Positions 52,631 through 64,000 are shown, counted from the stretch's first letter. The stretch: 64,000 nucleotides of DNA from Symsagittifera roscoffensis (GCF_963678635.1 NC_087062.1:71019345-71083344), one strand, 5' to 3'. A program made the numbers and translations. Notes: generated by a model not told the origin, from the sequence alone.

Positions 52631-54418
52631 CTTATTTGACAATTCACGCTAACGGTGAAGGGTCTTATCGCTCGCCTAACTTCGGCTCGATTAAGGTTTT
52701 GCTGTGCCTTTAGCCTTCCCTTTTCGGCTAGAACAGTCTAAAGTTAGTTTATTCAACCGCTATTACCTTTTGGTAGGGGTATAAGGGATTTTCTAAAAGA
52801 AATTTATAAAACGTGAAGGGTCTACCCTCCCAAATTATTGAATTTGCTAAAAACAATCTCAAAAAATGTTCACGCTTATTTTTCCGAAAAACTTTTGACC
52901 CTATTAGTAAGCTCAGCTAATTTCTGATCTATTGGTACCAAGCTCAACCGGATATGCCCAGTAGTTCCAAAGTTATTAACAAAAACGTCTTTTTTCTAAA
53001 GTCAAAAAAATTTCTCGCTTATAGGTTCCGCCTAACTTTTTCCGCAAATCTGGTCCTTTTGACCTAAAAATTATTGATCCGAGCTCAAAAGGCCTATACT
53101 CTTCTAGTTCAATGCAAAAGACCCGATCTAAAACGCTTTAGTTGAAAAAATTTGCGAAAAACTATGCTACCTGTACCCCTCCGGATTGATGAATCCACCA
53201 AATCAAACACGTTAAGTTCGATTTCTCTGCACCCTGGAAGGCTTTCGGGTAGCGGGTTTTAAAACTTGTAGATTCACTAGTGGACGTTGTCCGAACAACT
53301 ATTTTTACTGTTCTAACTCAAAAATTTCAAAAATTTTTTTGATTTTATAGTGTTTCTTACTATCAAAAATCGCGAAAATTCGGTTTTCGGTACCAAAATA
53401 GTTCCAACCACTTCTGAACTGAAATTAACCGGTTCTATCTATTATAGTAGTGCAGTTACGATGTAACACACTACTTTTGCGCTTTTTTCCGTTTCAAAAA
53501 GTATCGATATCTCAAAAATCACGATTTGTGGGGGGATCAAAATATCGCTATTTTGACCCTAAAAACCGGTCTGTTTTCGTTGTTTTTCACTGAAAAACGA
53601 TATAAGACTATTAATATGGGCTATATAAGTAATAATATTAGTAATACTATACCCCTCCGGGTTTGTTTAATATCCGAATTAAGGTGCTTAACTCGGATAT
53701 TCGCAGTTCGGTGAAGGGTCACTACAGTGCAGCACTGTCGAGCCCCCACAGATTACTATCTTAATTTTTGTACCAAAATGGAAACAAAACTTGTTAACGA
53801 TACCCAACAGTCGGTTGTTGTTGTCATTGAGCCCCTTCTTGTTGCTCCTTGTACTGCTTGCCGGATCAGTCTTCTCCCTTCCGGATTGAGCGCAATTTAT
53901 CATTAACGTGCTTAAATGCTCAAATAACCCTACAGTACAAGCCTCACAAACGGGCTACAAAATTAATCGTAACAATCCTGACTGATATAAATGCCTGTAA
54001 CAACAATATATCTATCAACAACAACGGGAGGGTCGGATTACATCTTGTCTGGGGGGATGATTTCTACTGATTTTTACTTATTTACTGTTCTTGGTTTTTT
54101 CGGTTATTTTTTTAATGTTTTTTGTTTTTGTTGGGTACTATACTACTTTTTGTTTGGTTTTATATATATCTTTAAGTGTTTTTGGTCACGAACCCCTCAG
54201 GGAACGAGGGAATGGCCGATCCCCCCACCCTTCCTGATTCGTGAATTTTCGGTCTTAACTAGGTTAAAAAGCTATTCACGGTAATCCGGAAGGCTTCCGC
54301 GTTCCGAACTACCCTTCCGCCCCAGGGGTTTAGGCCTATTAAGGGCGTTAATGTGAGCATCCGCTCGGCGCGGAGTGCTCGTTAATGGTTCTGCCGGTCA
54401 TGATGTTAAAAAGAATAA

Positions 54419-54433
54419 CACCCAGGAGCGCCA
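54419..54433 (-). promoter_or_regulatory. Element A primer binding site
   Basis: The transcribed strand reads TGGCGCTCCTGGGTG, identical to B over these 15 bases and again 12 nt from the LTR, although the intervening bases differ. This conserved position confirms the LTR boundary and orientation. Confidence 0.77.
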
Positions 54434-54445
54434 TAAAAGTATCTA

Positions 54446-55372
54446 TGTAACATTCGCCCGGAAGATACATATCGACGGAAAATAAAACTAAGTCCTAAGA
54501 CGACTGGCTAACGTCTAAACAGAGCTTTACATGCTTTTCACCGTCTCTACCAAGCCAGTACTTTCGGTGGTCTTTTCTAACATCGGGTCGACAAAAAAAG
54601 TTACTGCATTCGGCTTCGGTCAAAACACTCAAATTAACTTAATTACATGCAAAAATAGTGAGCTCTTGGCTGGGTCTCAGTATCCCCAGACCACGAGGTC
54701 ACTCCTAAAAACAGGGGTATTACTATTTATTGAATTATTATTGTTTTTGTTCAGTAGATAAAAATTATCATCTCCATCGAAGATGGATCAACCCTTTCCC
54801 CCAACTCCTAGCTTCTCATCCTTATCAAAATGAATCCAGTTGTTAATTAAATTCAATTCAGGACATGACAAGGAAGCTAAAAGTTCATATAAAAGGATAA
54901 AAATTTCAGTCCCGAAACCCTTCCGGATTCTTGAATCCACTGAATCAAGCACGTTAAACTTGATTTCTCCGTAACCAGGAAGGCTGGTTTCCACCCTTCA
55001 CCGCTGTTCGCAACGTCCTTGCAACTATTGTAGCGACACATTAGTTGCCACTCGGGACGTTCTCTGTCAACTCCGTGATTCGTTGTCGTTTCTTAATCAC
55101 AATTTCCGTTGTTCTCGCAATCGCAACTAATGTTGTTCTGTTGCTTTTTAGCTCTTCTGCCAAAATGGCCGTTTCTGACGTTTCTCAGAAATGTTACGTC
55201 ATCACTTCGAAAATTTAAAATTTCAAAATACCAGAATATCTTGACCTTCACCGTTCTACTAATCATCCGAATAACATCGTTAATCCTTCAAAATCACTAA
55301 CTCGGAAGGTTCGCTGCTAAAAGTTCCTAAACTGCAGAGATTGCATTTTGTCCATTCTGGTCGAATGTCACA
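54446..55372 (-). repeat. Element A right LTR (5' LTR)
   Basis: 927 bp, TGTAAC...GTCACA on the plus strand, ~98.5% identical to 6712-7640 by eye. AAC follows at 55373. It carries AATAAA on the transcribed strand at 54726-54731. Confidence 0.93.
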
Positions 55373-55738
55373 AACCCCCATGCCAAAACATCGCGAAAAC
55401 TGCATAAGGATGCATACAAAAACCACGAAACGCTGAAGAACTCCAAATATCAGCAAAGATTTTTAAACGTAGAGCAGAGTAGCTTCTGCCCGCTTATTTT
55501 TGGATGCACCGGTGGCGCTGCTCCAACAGCCACGCGGACGATGCAGCGATTGGCCGAAAAACTAAGTGAAAAAAGACAAGAAAGCTATCCAGAATCTATA
55601 AACTACATAAGAACGAAAATAAGCTTCGCACTCCTGAGGAGCTCTATACTTTGTATAAGGGGGTGCAGATCGCTACGCAAAGCTCAATTTATCCACAACT
55701 CCATAAGCGCTATTGTAGAGGAAGGACGGCTAAGATAA
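55373..55738 (+). pseudogene. Repetitive-family gene fragment, 3' part, after element A
   Basis: Continues in frame from 6711 (FFDVKIFN, then NPHAK). Encodes KNSKYQQRFLNVEQSSFCPL, IFGCTGGAAPTATRTMQRLA, EKRQESYPESINYIRTKISF and ALLRSSILCIRGCR, ending at a normal stop near the family's usual C-terminus. The S-F-x-P-L-x-F..GG and R-x-K-I-S-F-A-L-L-R-S motifs are shared by repetitive predicted proteins in many invertebrate genomes, presumably of mobile-element origin (recalled from memory, not checked). Apart from the LTR insertion no stop interrupts it. Confidence 0.68.
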
Positions 55739-55882
55739 ATTAACATTACGACGATGCATTTAATGCTGATTTATGACTTCATTGCTGATATATATGCATT
55801 TTTATATCGCTGGTATGGCCCTATCGGGCTTGTGCACTTACCGTAACTAAACGGAAGGGCCCCTTTTGTAATTTAGTTTTTT

Positions 55883-56319
55883 TTTCAAGATCATTGAATT
55901 TGAAATTGAAGGCACGTCTCAGCCATTTTTATTACAGTATCCGCTCAAATCCTTACCTATTTGAAACACTTTCTCGCAGCTTCTTACTTCTAACAATGAC
56001 AACTTTTGAAGAATTATGTAAGAAAGGTTGTTTAATGAACAAGCTTAGGTCCCGATTACACGACATTCGCTCTTGCTTGAACTAATCAGAAAAACTTTTC
56101 CAAGAGAAAAACCAACCACTTTTCAAGTTAATCTAGAGATTGCCAATAATGACGAAATGATCAGAAATCAAATTCATTGACCGTAAAAAAAACTTCTTGA
56201 ACAAGAGTACTCGGTTGCTGATTAGTTAGCACAAAGCTCACACAGATCTCAGTATTCGTTGCAGAAGTTCCAAAGCAAAAAATCATGAGTACTTTTGAGG
56301 GTTGAAATGAAACTTGAGA
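55883..56319. repeat. ~435 bp direct repeat, right copy
   Basis: Partner of 5639-6071, with ~95% identity by eye and one 6 bp insertion (GAAATT near the start). It is preceded by a T run (TTTTTTTTT) and followed by unrelated AT-rich sequence. Confidence 0.7.
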
Positions 56320-56478
56320 ATTAGGTTGATAATAGCAATCCGGTTAAAAAAATTTAATTTTATTTCCATAAAAACAATTCATCAAGGCATCAATTTCATT
56401 GAAATTCAATTTGATGGCCTGATCAAGTTCGCGAAAACTGTGAGTTTTTGTTGCCAGCTAATGAAAAAAGAAATCTGA

Positions 56479-57490
56479 TGTAACATTTGCCCGGAAGTAC
56501 ATATCGACGGAAAATGAAGCTAGGTTATGAAACGACTGGCTAGTGTCTGAACACAGCTTCATATGCTTTTAACCGTCTATACCAAAGCCAGTTCTATGTG
56601 TGGTCCTTTAACACCTGGTCGACAAAATCATTTTTGTTTTTGGGCTATCGGCCAGATCACGCAGATTAACTTAATTACATGCAAAATAGTGAGATCATGG
56701 CTGGGTCTCAGAATCCCCAGACCACGAGGTCACTCCTAAATACAGGGCTACTACTTATTTATTATATTACTATTGTTTTTGTTCAGTAAATAAAAATCAT
56801 CATATGCATCGGAGATGGATCAACCATTTCCCTCAACTCCTAGCTTCTCATTATCTAAAAACGAATTTTGATGTTATTCAATTCCATTCAGGACATATCC
56901 GGAAGCTAAAAATTGCTAAAAACAATTTCAGTTTTCTTCCCGACACCCTTCCGGATTCTGGAATCCGGACGAAGTGCGGTCTTGTCCTCCTTCTGGAAGG
57001 GTGTTAAAATCCTCCCGATACACTTCCGAATTCTCGGGAATTGTTAGGTTACGATTGTACTGGTTTTAAAAGTTACAATTCGGACAGCCTCTACCGTAAT
57101 CTCAATTTGATTCACTCTTTTTCTTCACTGTCGAGAGCCAATGTTGCTATTTTCTAGCGAAAATCTGTCTGTTCTGATTTTCGCGGTTTTCAGTGTTCGC
57201 AAAATTTCAACACTTTCGAGAGTCAATGTTGCTGTTTTCTAGCAAAAATCTGTTTGTTCTGATTCTCGCGGTTTTCAGTGTTCGCGGAATTTCAAGTTCG
57301 TGACATGTCTTTATTTTCAAACTAATTTTTTAAACATTATTTCGTCACTTCAAAATGACCCTTCCTAATTCGTCAAATTGCACGATTAGCACTGTTAATC
57401 CATCGAAACTGATTATTTTTCCACTCGGCTGTCACCAACAAATATTCGATCTTGCCATGCATTTTGGAGCTGTTCTGGTTGAATGTCACA
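56479..57490 (-). repeat. Element C left LTR (3' LTR)
   Basis: 1012 bp, TGTAAC...GTCACA, alignable to the A LTRs from end to end with insertions. It includes a local tandem duplication of a ~70 bp segment containing GAGxxCAATGTTGCTxTTTTCTAGC (cores CAATGTTGCT and TTTTCTAGC, 57,130-57,290). AATAAA on the transcribed strand is at 56758-56763. Confidence 0.88.
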
Positions 57491-57525
57491 TACTCACCGG
57501 ACAGCCCGGTCAATGTCCGCATTGA
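57491..57525 (-). promoter_or_regulatory. Element C 3' polypurine module with hairpin
   Basis: Hairpin TCAATG/CATTGA (57510-57525) and a mutated motif (CTCACCGGACA on the plus strand instead of CTCCCCGGACA). The stem is intact although the loop and the motif have each changed. Confidence 0.65.
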
Positions 57526-58329
57526 GTCTCGTGGTATTCATTAAAATGATACAGTGCCATCGAACACAAGCATGAAAACTTTTTTAACCACATCACATCG
57601 ACACATTGCAGAAAACAATTTGCATCATATTCTGCTGTTATAGCCTTCTAACTTTTTTCACTAATCTGCACTCTGAGGATGTGACTCAAGAGTAAGACAT
57701 CTTTTCTGAATTTTGGTACCATTACCTCGATTTAAAAAATTTTCTCCTACTTTAAATGGTGATGGGACGCAGGACAGTCCTGCCAACCAACAAACTAAAA
57801 TTATCCTACCATGCTTTTTCTTTTCGGAAACTTAGTTGTTATTGGTCCTGAATATTAAAATTAAGCACTTGGTGGGTAGAAGGAGCAATGAAACATTCTC
57901 CTTCTTCAAGAAAATACCAAAGCCCTTCATCTCACCACAAAATGATCAGTCATCTTAATTGGTTAAAAACAAAAATGCAGGCTAGAATGTTTAATATACT
58001 TTTCACTTCAGCATCTCTAAATAAATAGTAAGTGTCTCTAGAGCCACTAACTAAAATACAATGCAATTTTATAAAAGCAACAAATTCTCAAACTCAAAAA
58101 TCAACTAAAAGTTCTTCTTTTATTCAGTTTCAATTGCAAGCTTAGTTTCTTGGTTTGTCATTTAAGTTTTATTCACACAAAAAAATTCTGAGTTTTAGCT
58201 TTTGCTACTTAACCTTAGTTACTTCCTCGTTCACTTTTCCTTCTGGTTTTTCGTCGGTTAGAAGTTCTAAAAACTCAAAATTTTTCTATTATTTCTCTTT
58301 TTTGCATCTTGTTTTCCGAATCTTTGTCA
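57526..58329 (-). other. Element C 3' untranslated region
   Basis: Homologous to 7676-8462 of A, including the GCCAACCAACAA and CACCACAAAATGATCAG segments. No ORF is present. It ends in a C run (~58,341) at the old ORF2 terminus. Confidence 0.6.
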
Positions 58330-59515
58330 TTGCCCTATCTCCCCCCCCCCCTGCGACATTGACTCCGCACTCTCAGTTTCAGTGTCTTGCAACACGTCGG
58401 TGGCTATTCTGACGCTACTGGAGGCAGTCCCCCAACACATCTGCTCTTTTAACTTTTGTTTACAAGAAGGTAGAAGGTCTACACTAGTCTCCCTGTTCCT
58501 GCAGAAGCTGTTGTGGAGTCACAACGTCACGTTTCTCTCCAGGTCTTCCTTCAGCATTTTTTCTTTTTTCTCCTCTCACAATCACGTGTTCTGGACGTTC
58601 TTTTAACTGCTGTAGTGACTGCATTCCGATGCGTTTCGAAACCTCGCTTGAAAGCTCCCAATCCAATGTCCAGCTGATACGCACTGTACACTCTGCTGTG
58701 CTTCGAGATGTGTTTTTTGGCATACTTGTACAATCATGCAGTCATGTTGGCTCTAAACCATGTCATCAGTCATCTCCTCGCCCATATCTTCTTTACTAGG
58801 AATGTTCAACATTTGGCACACTGTCTCAAAAAGATCTAAATCTTTTAGAGAATCAAGTTCCTCCAGCTGTTCTTGCGTCAGTGTCTCTTGTCGATGGTTC
58901 TCCTTTACATGAGCTTCCAACCATCGAATTGCCATCATAACTCCATATATCACTATCGTTATGTGCTGTGAGGAATCTGGTAATTTCATGGAGAGCACCT
59001 CTCCAGAGTCCCAAATCAACACCACCTTACTACGCCCGGGATACCACCAATTTTGATGTAAGCAATGGCATGGGAACTCATCTTTTGTCAACATGGTGCT
59101 CCTCCATTTTCACTTCCACTTCCATCATCACTTGATGGATTTCAATATTTTCGTCTTCTGTAAAATAATATGTTGCTATTGATCCTATCTTTTTCTGTCT
59201 TTCAAAGTCACTTAAGTTTCCACTAGCATATCCCATGAACTTCTTTCCCAGTATCGGCTCCAACTCGTCTTTGGTTCTTCCTGGAACCGCTGCGAACATT
59301 TTACATAGCAACTCGAAAAGTTTTTCTAGCATTCTCGCAAGTCTTACACATTTCGGTACTGAGAAGGCTTGATCCACGATTGACCTCGTTCTCTTTACAT
59401 CCACTGCTAAGAATTGTACTGGGTATTGGCTTTTGCACATCGGAACCAACTTCAATCCTACCAGATATCGCGCTCCAGACGGTCTGCGATAAGTTTCACT
59501 CTGTCGTCATTAAGT
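58330..59515 (-). pseudogene. Element C ORF2 C-terminal region, decayed
   Basis: Pieces at 58484-58733, 58753-59094 and 59078-59455, in different frames, match the end of A ORF2. Matches include HRNAVTTAVKR, FPCHCLHQNWWYPGR, WDSGEVLSMKLPDSSQ, SVPKCVRLARMLEK and LGKKFMGYASGN. A deletion of ~450 bp relative to A lies at ~59,500: sequence equivalent to A ~9,660 joins that of A ~10,100. Confidence 0.75.
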
Positions 59516-61115
59516 TATAAATGATGTTAAGGTCACGCAAGTTACAGTCTGAATTCAACTCCCGTTGCACATCCTGCGTCGCACGCAATATCGAATCAGC
59601 ATTAAGGCTCGGGCACGCTGATGGTTTCATCACTTCCCACAGCCTCATTAGGCTCGTTCTCAGTAACTCGTCCGAGAAACCCAATCCAAATTCCACTCGG
59701 CTATCAGGTTTTGGCACTGGAGGTGCAGTCACCTTTTCTTTCAACACAAATCCCAATTTAGCTTACTGATTGACAATGCTCCTCATCCTTGCAATTCTTG
59801 ACAACCAGAATCTTAGCATCACCGCTTGTTCGTAATCGAAGAAACAATCACGTAAGTCTTCGTTGATGAAAGGGTTGTATGCCATCCCCACGACTCCGGA
59901 CACGTTATGATACGATTTCTTCCCAATCGATCCGCAAAACCCACTGAGCTTCGGCAGTGCCCCCATTGAATCTTTTGTGGGCCTCAACTCTCTATTTGAG
60001 AATCTTCGTATTTCATCGACTTTCTTCTTTGGTTCCAGTTCTACAGGCTCCTTCATATTCACTCACATCGCTTTACTCTGATGTATGTCTAACAGCGCTT
60101 GTAGGAGCAAGGTTTTCGCTCAATCAGTACTTTCTCTCAGCAATCTGGCACATGTATTCAACGCTGGCACCGATATTTGTTCTAGCATGAACCGGAGGAA
60201 ACAGAGAGCGTCTCTCCGTTTCAGACACACCACTGCCGCTCCTTCTTGGACCATGAGGTCTCTTAGACTCGTCATCAAGAGCAGCTTCTCTCCCTTTGAT
60301 CTTTTCCTTTCTTTTGAGTCGTATTCTCCCATTTTCAGTCCAGTCATTCACCAAGCAAACCTAAGTTGCAGCTCCGTTCTGACGTAAAGTATCGCTATCA
60401 GAGCGTGTATCTTCGGAGTGGTTCTCACCTCTTCTTCAAAATGACGCAAAACCACCGCTCTCCAAGGTAAACTCAACAACTGGTCTATCGTTTCTGCATG
60501 CATCTCAGAGGAGACCAATGTTCCATACGCCTTCTGCTTCTTCGTTGTGCCTTGTATCATCTCCTCCAGATAACCTTCCATGGCACCATTGTTCTCTGGA
60601 GCGAATAGGTAATCTCTAGCCGAACTTCTGTACTCCACCATCTCCATATATCTACCAGCGGGATCGTCAGTCGAGACGGTCTCCGATACTGTCAATCGGT
60701 TATGCTCCAATGGGATTAGCTGTCCTACGACGCTTCCCTTTCCATGGTTCATGCAAAACGGTCTAAAATCTTGTAGAGTACTTTGTCCACACTGGCTAAG
60801 CATTTCCAACTCTAATGTCGCTCCAGTCAAAGTGCGGTCACTCCTCTTGGTTTTGTAACTGGCTGATCTTAATCCTGACATGAGGATGGGTGGCACAACC
60901 GTAACATCGGTAAGTGTTCTATCTGTGCCACTCAATCGGTCGTCACCTTGCCCCATATCTATGATTTTCTCGACACGCTTTCGTTTGGCTGTGTTGACAG
61001 CTTTTGCTGAGATCTCAGAATCTACCGTTGTCTTTCCAGTTTTCCCTGATCTCACTTTGCTGCCCAGTTTCATTTTTATGTCCTTGATTTTGTCAATCAC
61101 TATTTTCGATCGCAT
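59516..61115 (-). pseudogene. Element C ORF2 internal region, decayed
   Basis: Open pieces 59496-59756, 59763-60062, 60120-60347 and 60348-61115 are homologous to A 10,100-11,700. Conserved: DELLRTSLMRLWEVMKPS, FDYEQAVMLRFWLSRIA (preserving a block lost after the stop in A), EIRRFSNRELR, RRDALCFLRF and YGTLVSSEMHAETID. The Cys and Arg-rich features of the family are retained. Confidence 0.75.
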
Positions 61116-61124
61116 CGTTCCTTT

Positions 61125-64000
61125 TCAAGTACTGGACAGGTATACGACTTCATTACTGCCTTCTTGCTGCTTTGAATTGATTGGAGAGTTGGTTTTACTC
61201 TCGTCAGTGGCCGAATCAGTCAACAATTTGCTCAATCTCCCTTCGCATTCATCCAATTTATCGAGGATCTCTCGCATCAGCGATCTTTTTAGACCTGTTT
61301 TCAACATCGATTGGGTCCCGTAACAGTGCACTACTGACCAGACCTCCTCCATGAAAGCAACTCTGTCCATGATATAGCCTGTTCTGATTTCATGATCACT
61401 GTTGTGAACTTCGCACTCTGCCTCTGGAAAGGTTCCCAAGAAAGGTACTCGGGTAGTGCCTTCTATTCTTCTCCTCAGCGGAGACTCCAATAAAAGTTTC
61501 ATTTCGGTAGTTTTAAACCTACCAGGAGAGCTACTCTCCGGCAAATTTCGGCTCAATTTCATGAAGGCTGACGGATGTTCTAGCGCGGAAGTTTCATCTT
61601 CCGCTGGCTTAGTCGTCCCTTCCAACGTTTCCGTCCCGGTCCCAAAGTCGTCCAAAAAATTGAAGTCTAGGCTGGACACTCCGCCTGTCGAGGCCTTATC
61701 ATCATCTTTTCCCGCTTTTTTTGGGATCCTGTTGCTTTGGTTCTACCGGGCTACGGTCTTATCTCTCCTTATCGTCTCGTTTCTGATTTCTCTTTGACCC
61801 TGAATGTCTTTGCACTTCATTCAGCGTTTCGTCTGGAAACTTTGGCACCACTAGCTTGTCCGCTGACTGATCTTTTTCTTCTCTGTGTTTTATTTTGACT
61901 TCTTCAAGGCGAAGGGTGCTAGAGCAGTCCGCCTTGCCTCCCATGACCGTTGGGGCCTGGTAAAATTTTGCCCATTCCTCCGCAAATCTACCAGGTTTCG
62001 GAGTGGCTGCATTTTCATTCGTCTCCTCGTCGACTCATCCGCGTATGCAACCTGCGTGCATTACAACACGTTTCTGCCCACGAAGCAGCGTTTCTGTCCA
62101 TCGTTTCGGAGAGCTTTGCCATCCTCCTTTCAATAGTCTCAAAGGCTCTCAACCTGGGAGTTTGTATTACGGAGTCTGCTCCAAGCAACATCCTTTTTAT
62201 CAACGGGAAATCAGATATTTCTTCTGGCACCTTTCTGTAATCGCCCCAGTCTTTCGTTTCTTCTTTCATATTTTGGTACGAGACCATTAAACAAGGAATT
62301 CTTGCTATATCGCCGTTCCTTTTGTCGTAGGGCCTCAAACTCCAGAGTTTCGGAAACACTTCAATGTGCCCTCTCTCTACTTCGCCCATTCGGTCACGGA
62401 AAGGATCATTAAATTTTATTGCCGTCATCTCTGGCTCTGCTACCTTGTCGAATAATAAATCTACACTCATCAACTCGCGTAGCACGTTTTGCTCACACCA
62501 ATTGAGTGTGCTCCCGTCCATTGCCGAAATGAGGATCAGGTGCAAGACGGACCTTCTGTATGCTTCCACCTTAACGTCAGGGAACGCAAATGTCACTGCT
62601 GGACCGTATATCACCGTCACGAACTCAGTGGTTCCTCTGATTAACGCTTAGAGATCGGTCCTCATAGCTAGACTCAAATCAGTCAATAGGGGAATGCCTC
62701 CTGCATGACGTCGCACATCTTCTTTTTCCATCGTCTTGTCTTCTCCTGTTCCAAAGCGATTCTGCTGTAGGAGGTACTGGATCAGAGAAGGTGAGTAGGT
62801 CCCAGGTCTCCTACTTTAGTCCAGGAGTCAGTGGATTGTTCCATATCAAATTTTTTCACATTCTCCCTCATTTCTGCGGGTTAGCGGGTCAAGTTAATCA
62901 GTCCTCTCAAGTTCCCGTGCGTGATCGCGATTAACGTCAGGAGTCCGTCCAGCCATCAATTCTGTACCCCTTTAGTGAGCAGTACCACTGGTCCTTTCAC
63001 CAAACTTTGTGCTCGGAACATCACAAACAATGCCAGGATCATTACTATCGACAACTCGGTGACTGCTTTAAGAATTTCTTTTATCAGGTAGCGAGAGAGT
63101 GCCGGGTAGACTTTCGCCATAAAGGACGCGGTCCATCCTGCTCCCAACCCTTCTAACATACTGTCAATTCTGTCAAAGCCTTCTTCTCCTCTTAAATTCT
63201 GCGTCCAGAATGCTCCAAGAATTAGTTGGCACATCCTAATCACAAATTCAGCCGACTTTTTTTTTCGCATTTTCTGATAAGTTCTGATTTCTTTTACCAG
63301 GTAGGCGTGAATTTTCGTGATCATCGCTAGGCCTCGTTCGTGCTCAATGCTGCTATTCGAGGAGTCAAATGAAGCTACTTGATGGCCTCTGGCTTCGTTA
63401 GCAAAATCATAGCTTTAGCTTCCCAGTGAGCTTCCGTTTCTTTGGTGATTTGCCTTTTTCCCCTTCTTCCTTGATCTCCATTCCCTTGAACCACAGGTCA
63501 ATGGACATTCCTACTATCACTTGATGATCGTCGTAGATTCCTGGCTTCAATATGAGCAGTCTGCTTAAATTGGACAGTTTCAATCCCAACACTTCATCCA
63601 ATACTAGCATATATAGCGATTGGCCTTTAAACCGTCTCATAGCAATTGAGATATCCGACCATACTGCCCGCAATTCGGTCCCAAGTTGTCTCAGGCTTCT
63701 CGCTTCCACTTCGCGGTTCGGAGCAGATATGATCATATCATAATTCCCATCCGAGAGTAATGCTACCATTGCATTCACAAACTTCAACTCATCTGAGGGA
63801 TGTGCATATCCCGCAGACAACGCGAATATGGATTTTGGTGTTATTTTCGGGAATGCGCCTTCTTTCAACACTTACCTTATCTCGCCCATTGATTCCAAAA
63901 TGTCTTCTATTGCAGGCCACACTGCATCTTCCGCCGTTGTAGGCTCACTGAGTCTGCTCAGGAAATCTCTACGATGCAAGTGATCGTTTATGCCGGCGAA
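61125..64000 (-). pseudogene. Element C ORF2 central region, decayed, to window edge
   Basis: Pieces 61125-61679, 62015-62620, 62956-63324 and 63407-63871 match A 11,700-14,655. Conserved: VPFLGTFPEAE, MTVIYGPAVTFAFPDVKVEA, LNWCEQNVLRELM, GAGWTASFMAKVYPALSRYL and LVLDEVLGLKLSNLSRLL. The last bases encode the start of the FAGINDH motif. Intervening stops are numerous. Confidence 0.75.

Larger units (their letters stand above)
51657..54445 (-). other. Element A 5' leader (part upstream of the B insertion)
   Basis: About 2.8 kb without a credible gene. From left to right: a TA run (~51,801-51,815), the structured segment (51970-52058), the CCCCTCCGGATT motif array (52288-52630, with scattered copies to 53,890), the hairpin ATATCCGA..TCGGATAT (53670-53700) and a T-rich tract (54,070-54,185; A-rich in the RNA) before the primer binding site. 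Together with 27247-27403 the leader is ~2.95 kb, close to that of B. Confidence 0.7.
6712..55372 (-). mobile_element. Element A: giant Ty3/gypsy-type LTR retrotransposon (~24.4 kb net)
   Basis: Two ~928 bp LTRs (6712-7640 and 54446-55372) flank it, with about 14 substitutions between them by eye (~1.5%). The trinucleotide AAC is present on both outer sides (6709-6711, 55373-55375). The primer binding site is at 54419-54433 and the hairpin-polypurine module at 7641-7675, which fixes transcription as right to left. RT before RNase H before integrase, a GPF-type integrase tail in the related B copy, and two CCHC knuckles place it with Ty3/gypsy (Metaviridae). Two giant ORFs follow the leader: ORF1 (27246-17660) and ORF2 (17253-8463). 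Element B is inserted at 27403/51657, between leader and gag. Subtracting B and one GTA repeat gives about 24,408 bp. Several stops and frameshifts make it inactive. Confidence 0.93.
56479..64000 (-). mobile_element. Element C: third giant LTR element, 3' part (continues past the window)
   Basis: Left (3') LTR at 56479-57490, polypurine module at 57491-57525, 3' untranslated region, then ORF2 homology to the window edge. It is closer to A than to B in LTR and ORF2 sequence. Its ORF2 is cut by at least eight stops or frameshifts and a ~450 bp deletion, so it is the oldest or most decayed copy. The 5' LTR and ORF1 must lie to the right of the window if present. Confidence 0.9.

Noticed and set aside
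6712-55372. A single 48 kb element or BEL/Pao classification
   Set aside because: The internal LTR pair, separate primer sites and duplicated gene order show two nested elements; RT-RNaseH-integrase order, motif forms and the GPF module fit Ty3/gypsy.

Overview
The window is animal genomic DNA, most likely from an invertebrate (phylum not determinable). The evidence is a spliced adenosine kinase gene fragment with GT..AG introns, AT-rich non-coding flanks, and about 80% of the sequence made of LTR retrotransposons. No bacterial, tRNA, rRNA or CRISPR features were seen.

Layout. 1-2972: two head-to-tail copies of a ~1.3-1.4 kb repeat unit with CCTGTTTGATT/AATCAAACAGG inverted ends, each filled with ~163-175 bp tandem repeats. 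3911-5046: two minus-strand exons of adenosine kinase. 5639-6071 and 55883-56319: a ~435 bp direct repeat flanking the transposon cluster. 6583-6711 and 55373-55738: one plus-strand gene fragment of a repetitive animal protein family, cut in two by element A. 6712-55372: element A, a minus-strand Ty3/gypsy-type LTR retrotransposon of ~24.4 kb net. 27404-51653: element B, a related ~24.25 kb minus-strand element inserted into the 5' leader of A. 56479-64000: the 3' part of a third, more decayed element C that runs off the right edge.

The family is unusual. In transcription order (right to left) each full element has a 5' LTR (~0.9 kb), a primer binding site resembling the complement of a tRNA-Asn 3' end, a ~2.9-3 kb structured leader, a very long ORF1 and a second very long ORF2, a 3' untranslated region, a hairpin plus polypurine module and a 3' LTR. 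ORF1 is a single-frame fusion of gag, protease, RT, RNase H and integrase with a macro-domain-like C-terminus, ~3,150 codons. ORF2 spans ~2,900-2,950 codons. In B it carries a complete SGNH/GDSL-hydrolase motif set and it is otherwise unrecognised; it has no signal peptide or membrane anchor, so it is not a classical env. A and B are each broken by frameshifts and stops at different places, so comparing them shows that the ancestor had two uninterrupted ORFs.

The most notable signals are: a macro domain and an SGNH hydrolase carried by a giant retrotransposon; a hairpin plus GTCCGGGGAGT module present both beside the 3' LTR and inside the pol/macro region, with covarying stems (candidate central polypurine tract); recurrence of that motif in different reading frames; conserved, compensatory hairpins in the leader and 3' UTR; and inactivating catalytic changes in the youngest copy. 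All identities and counts are by eye from the sequence.
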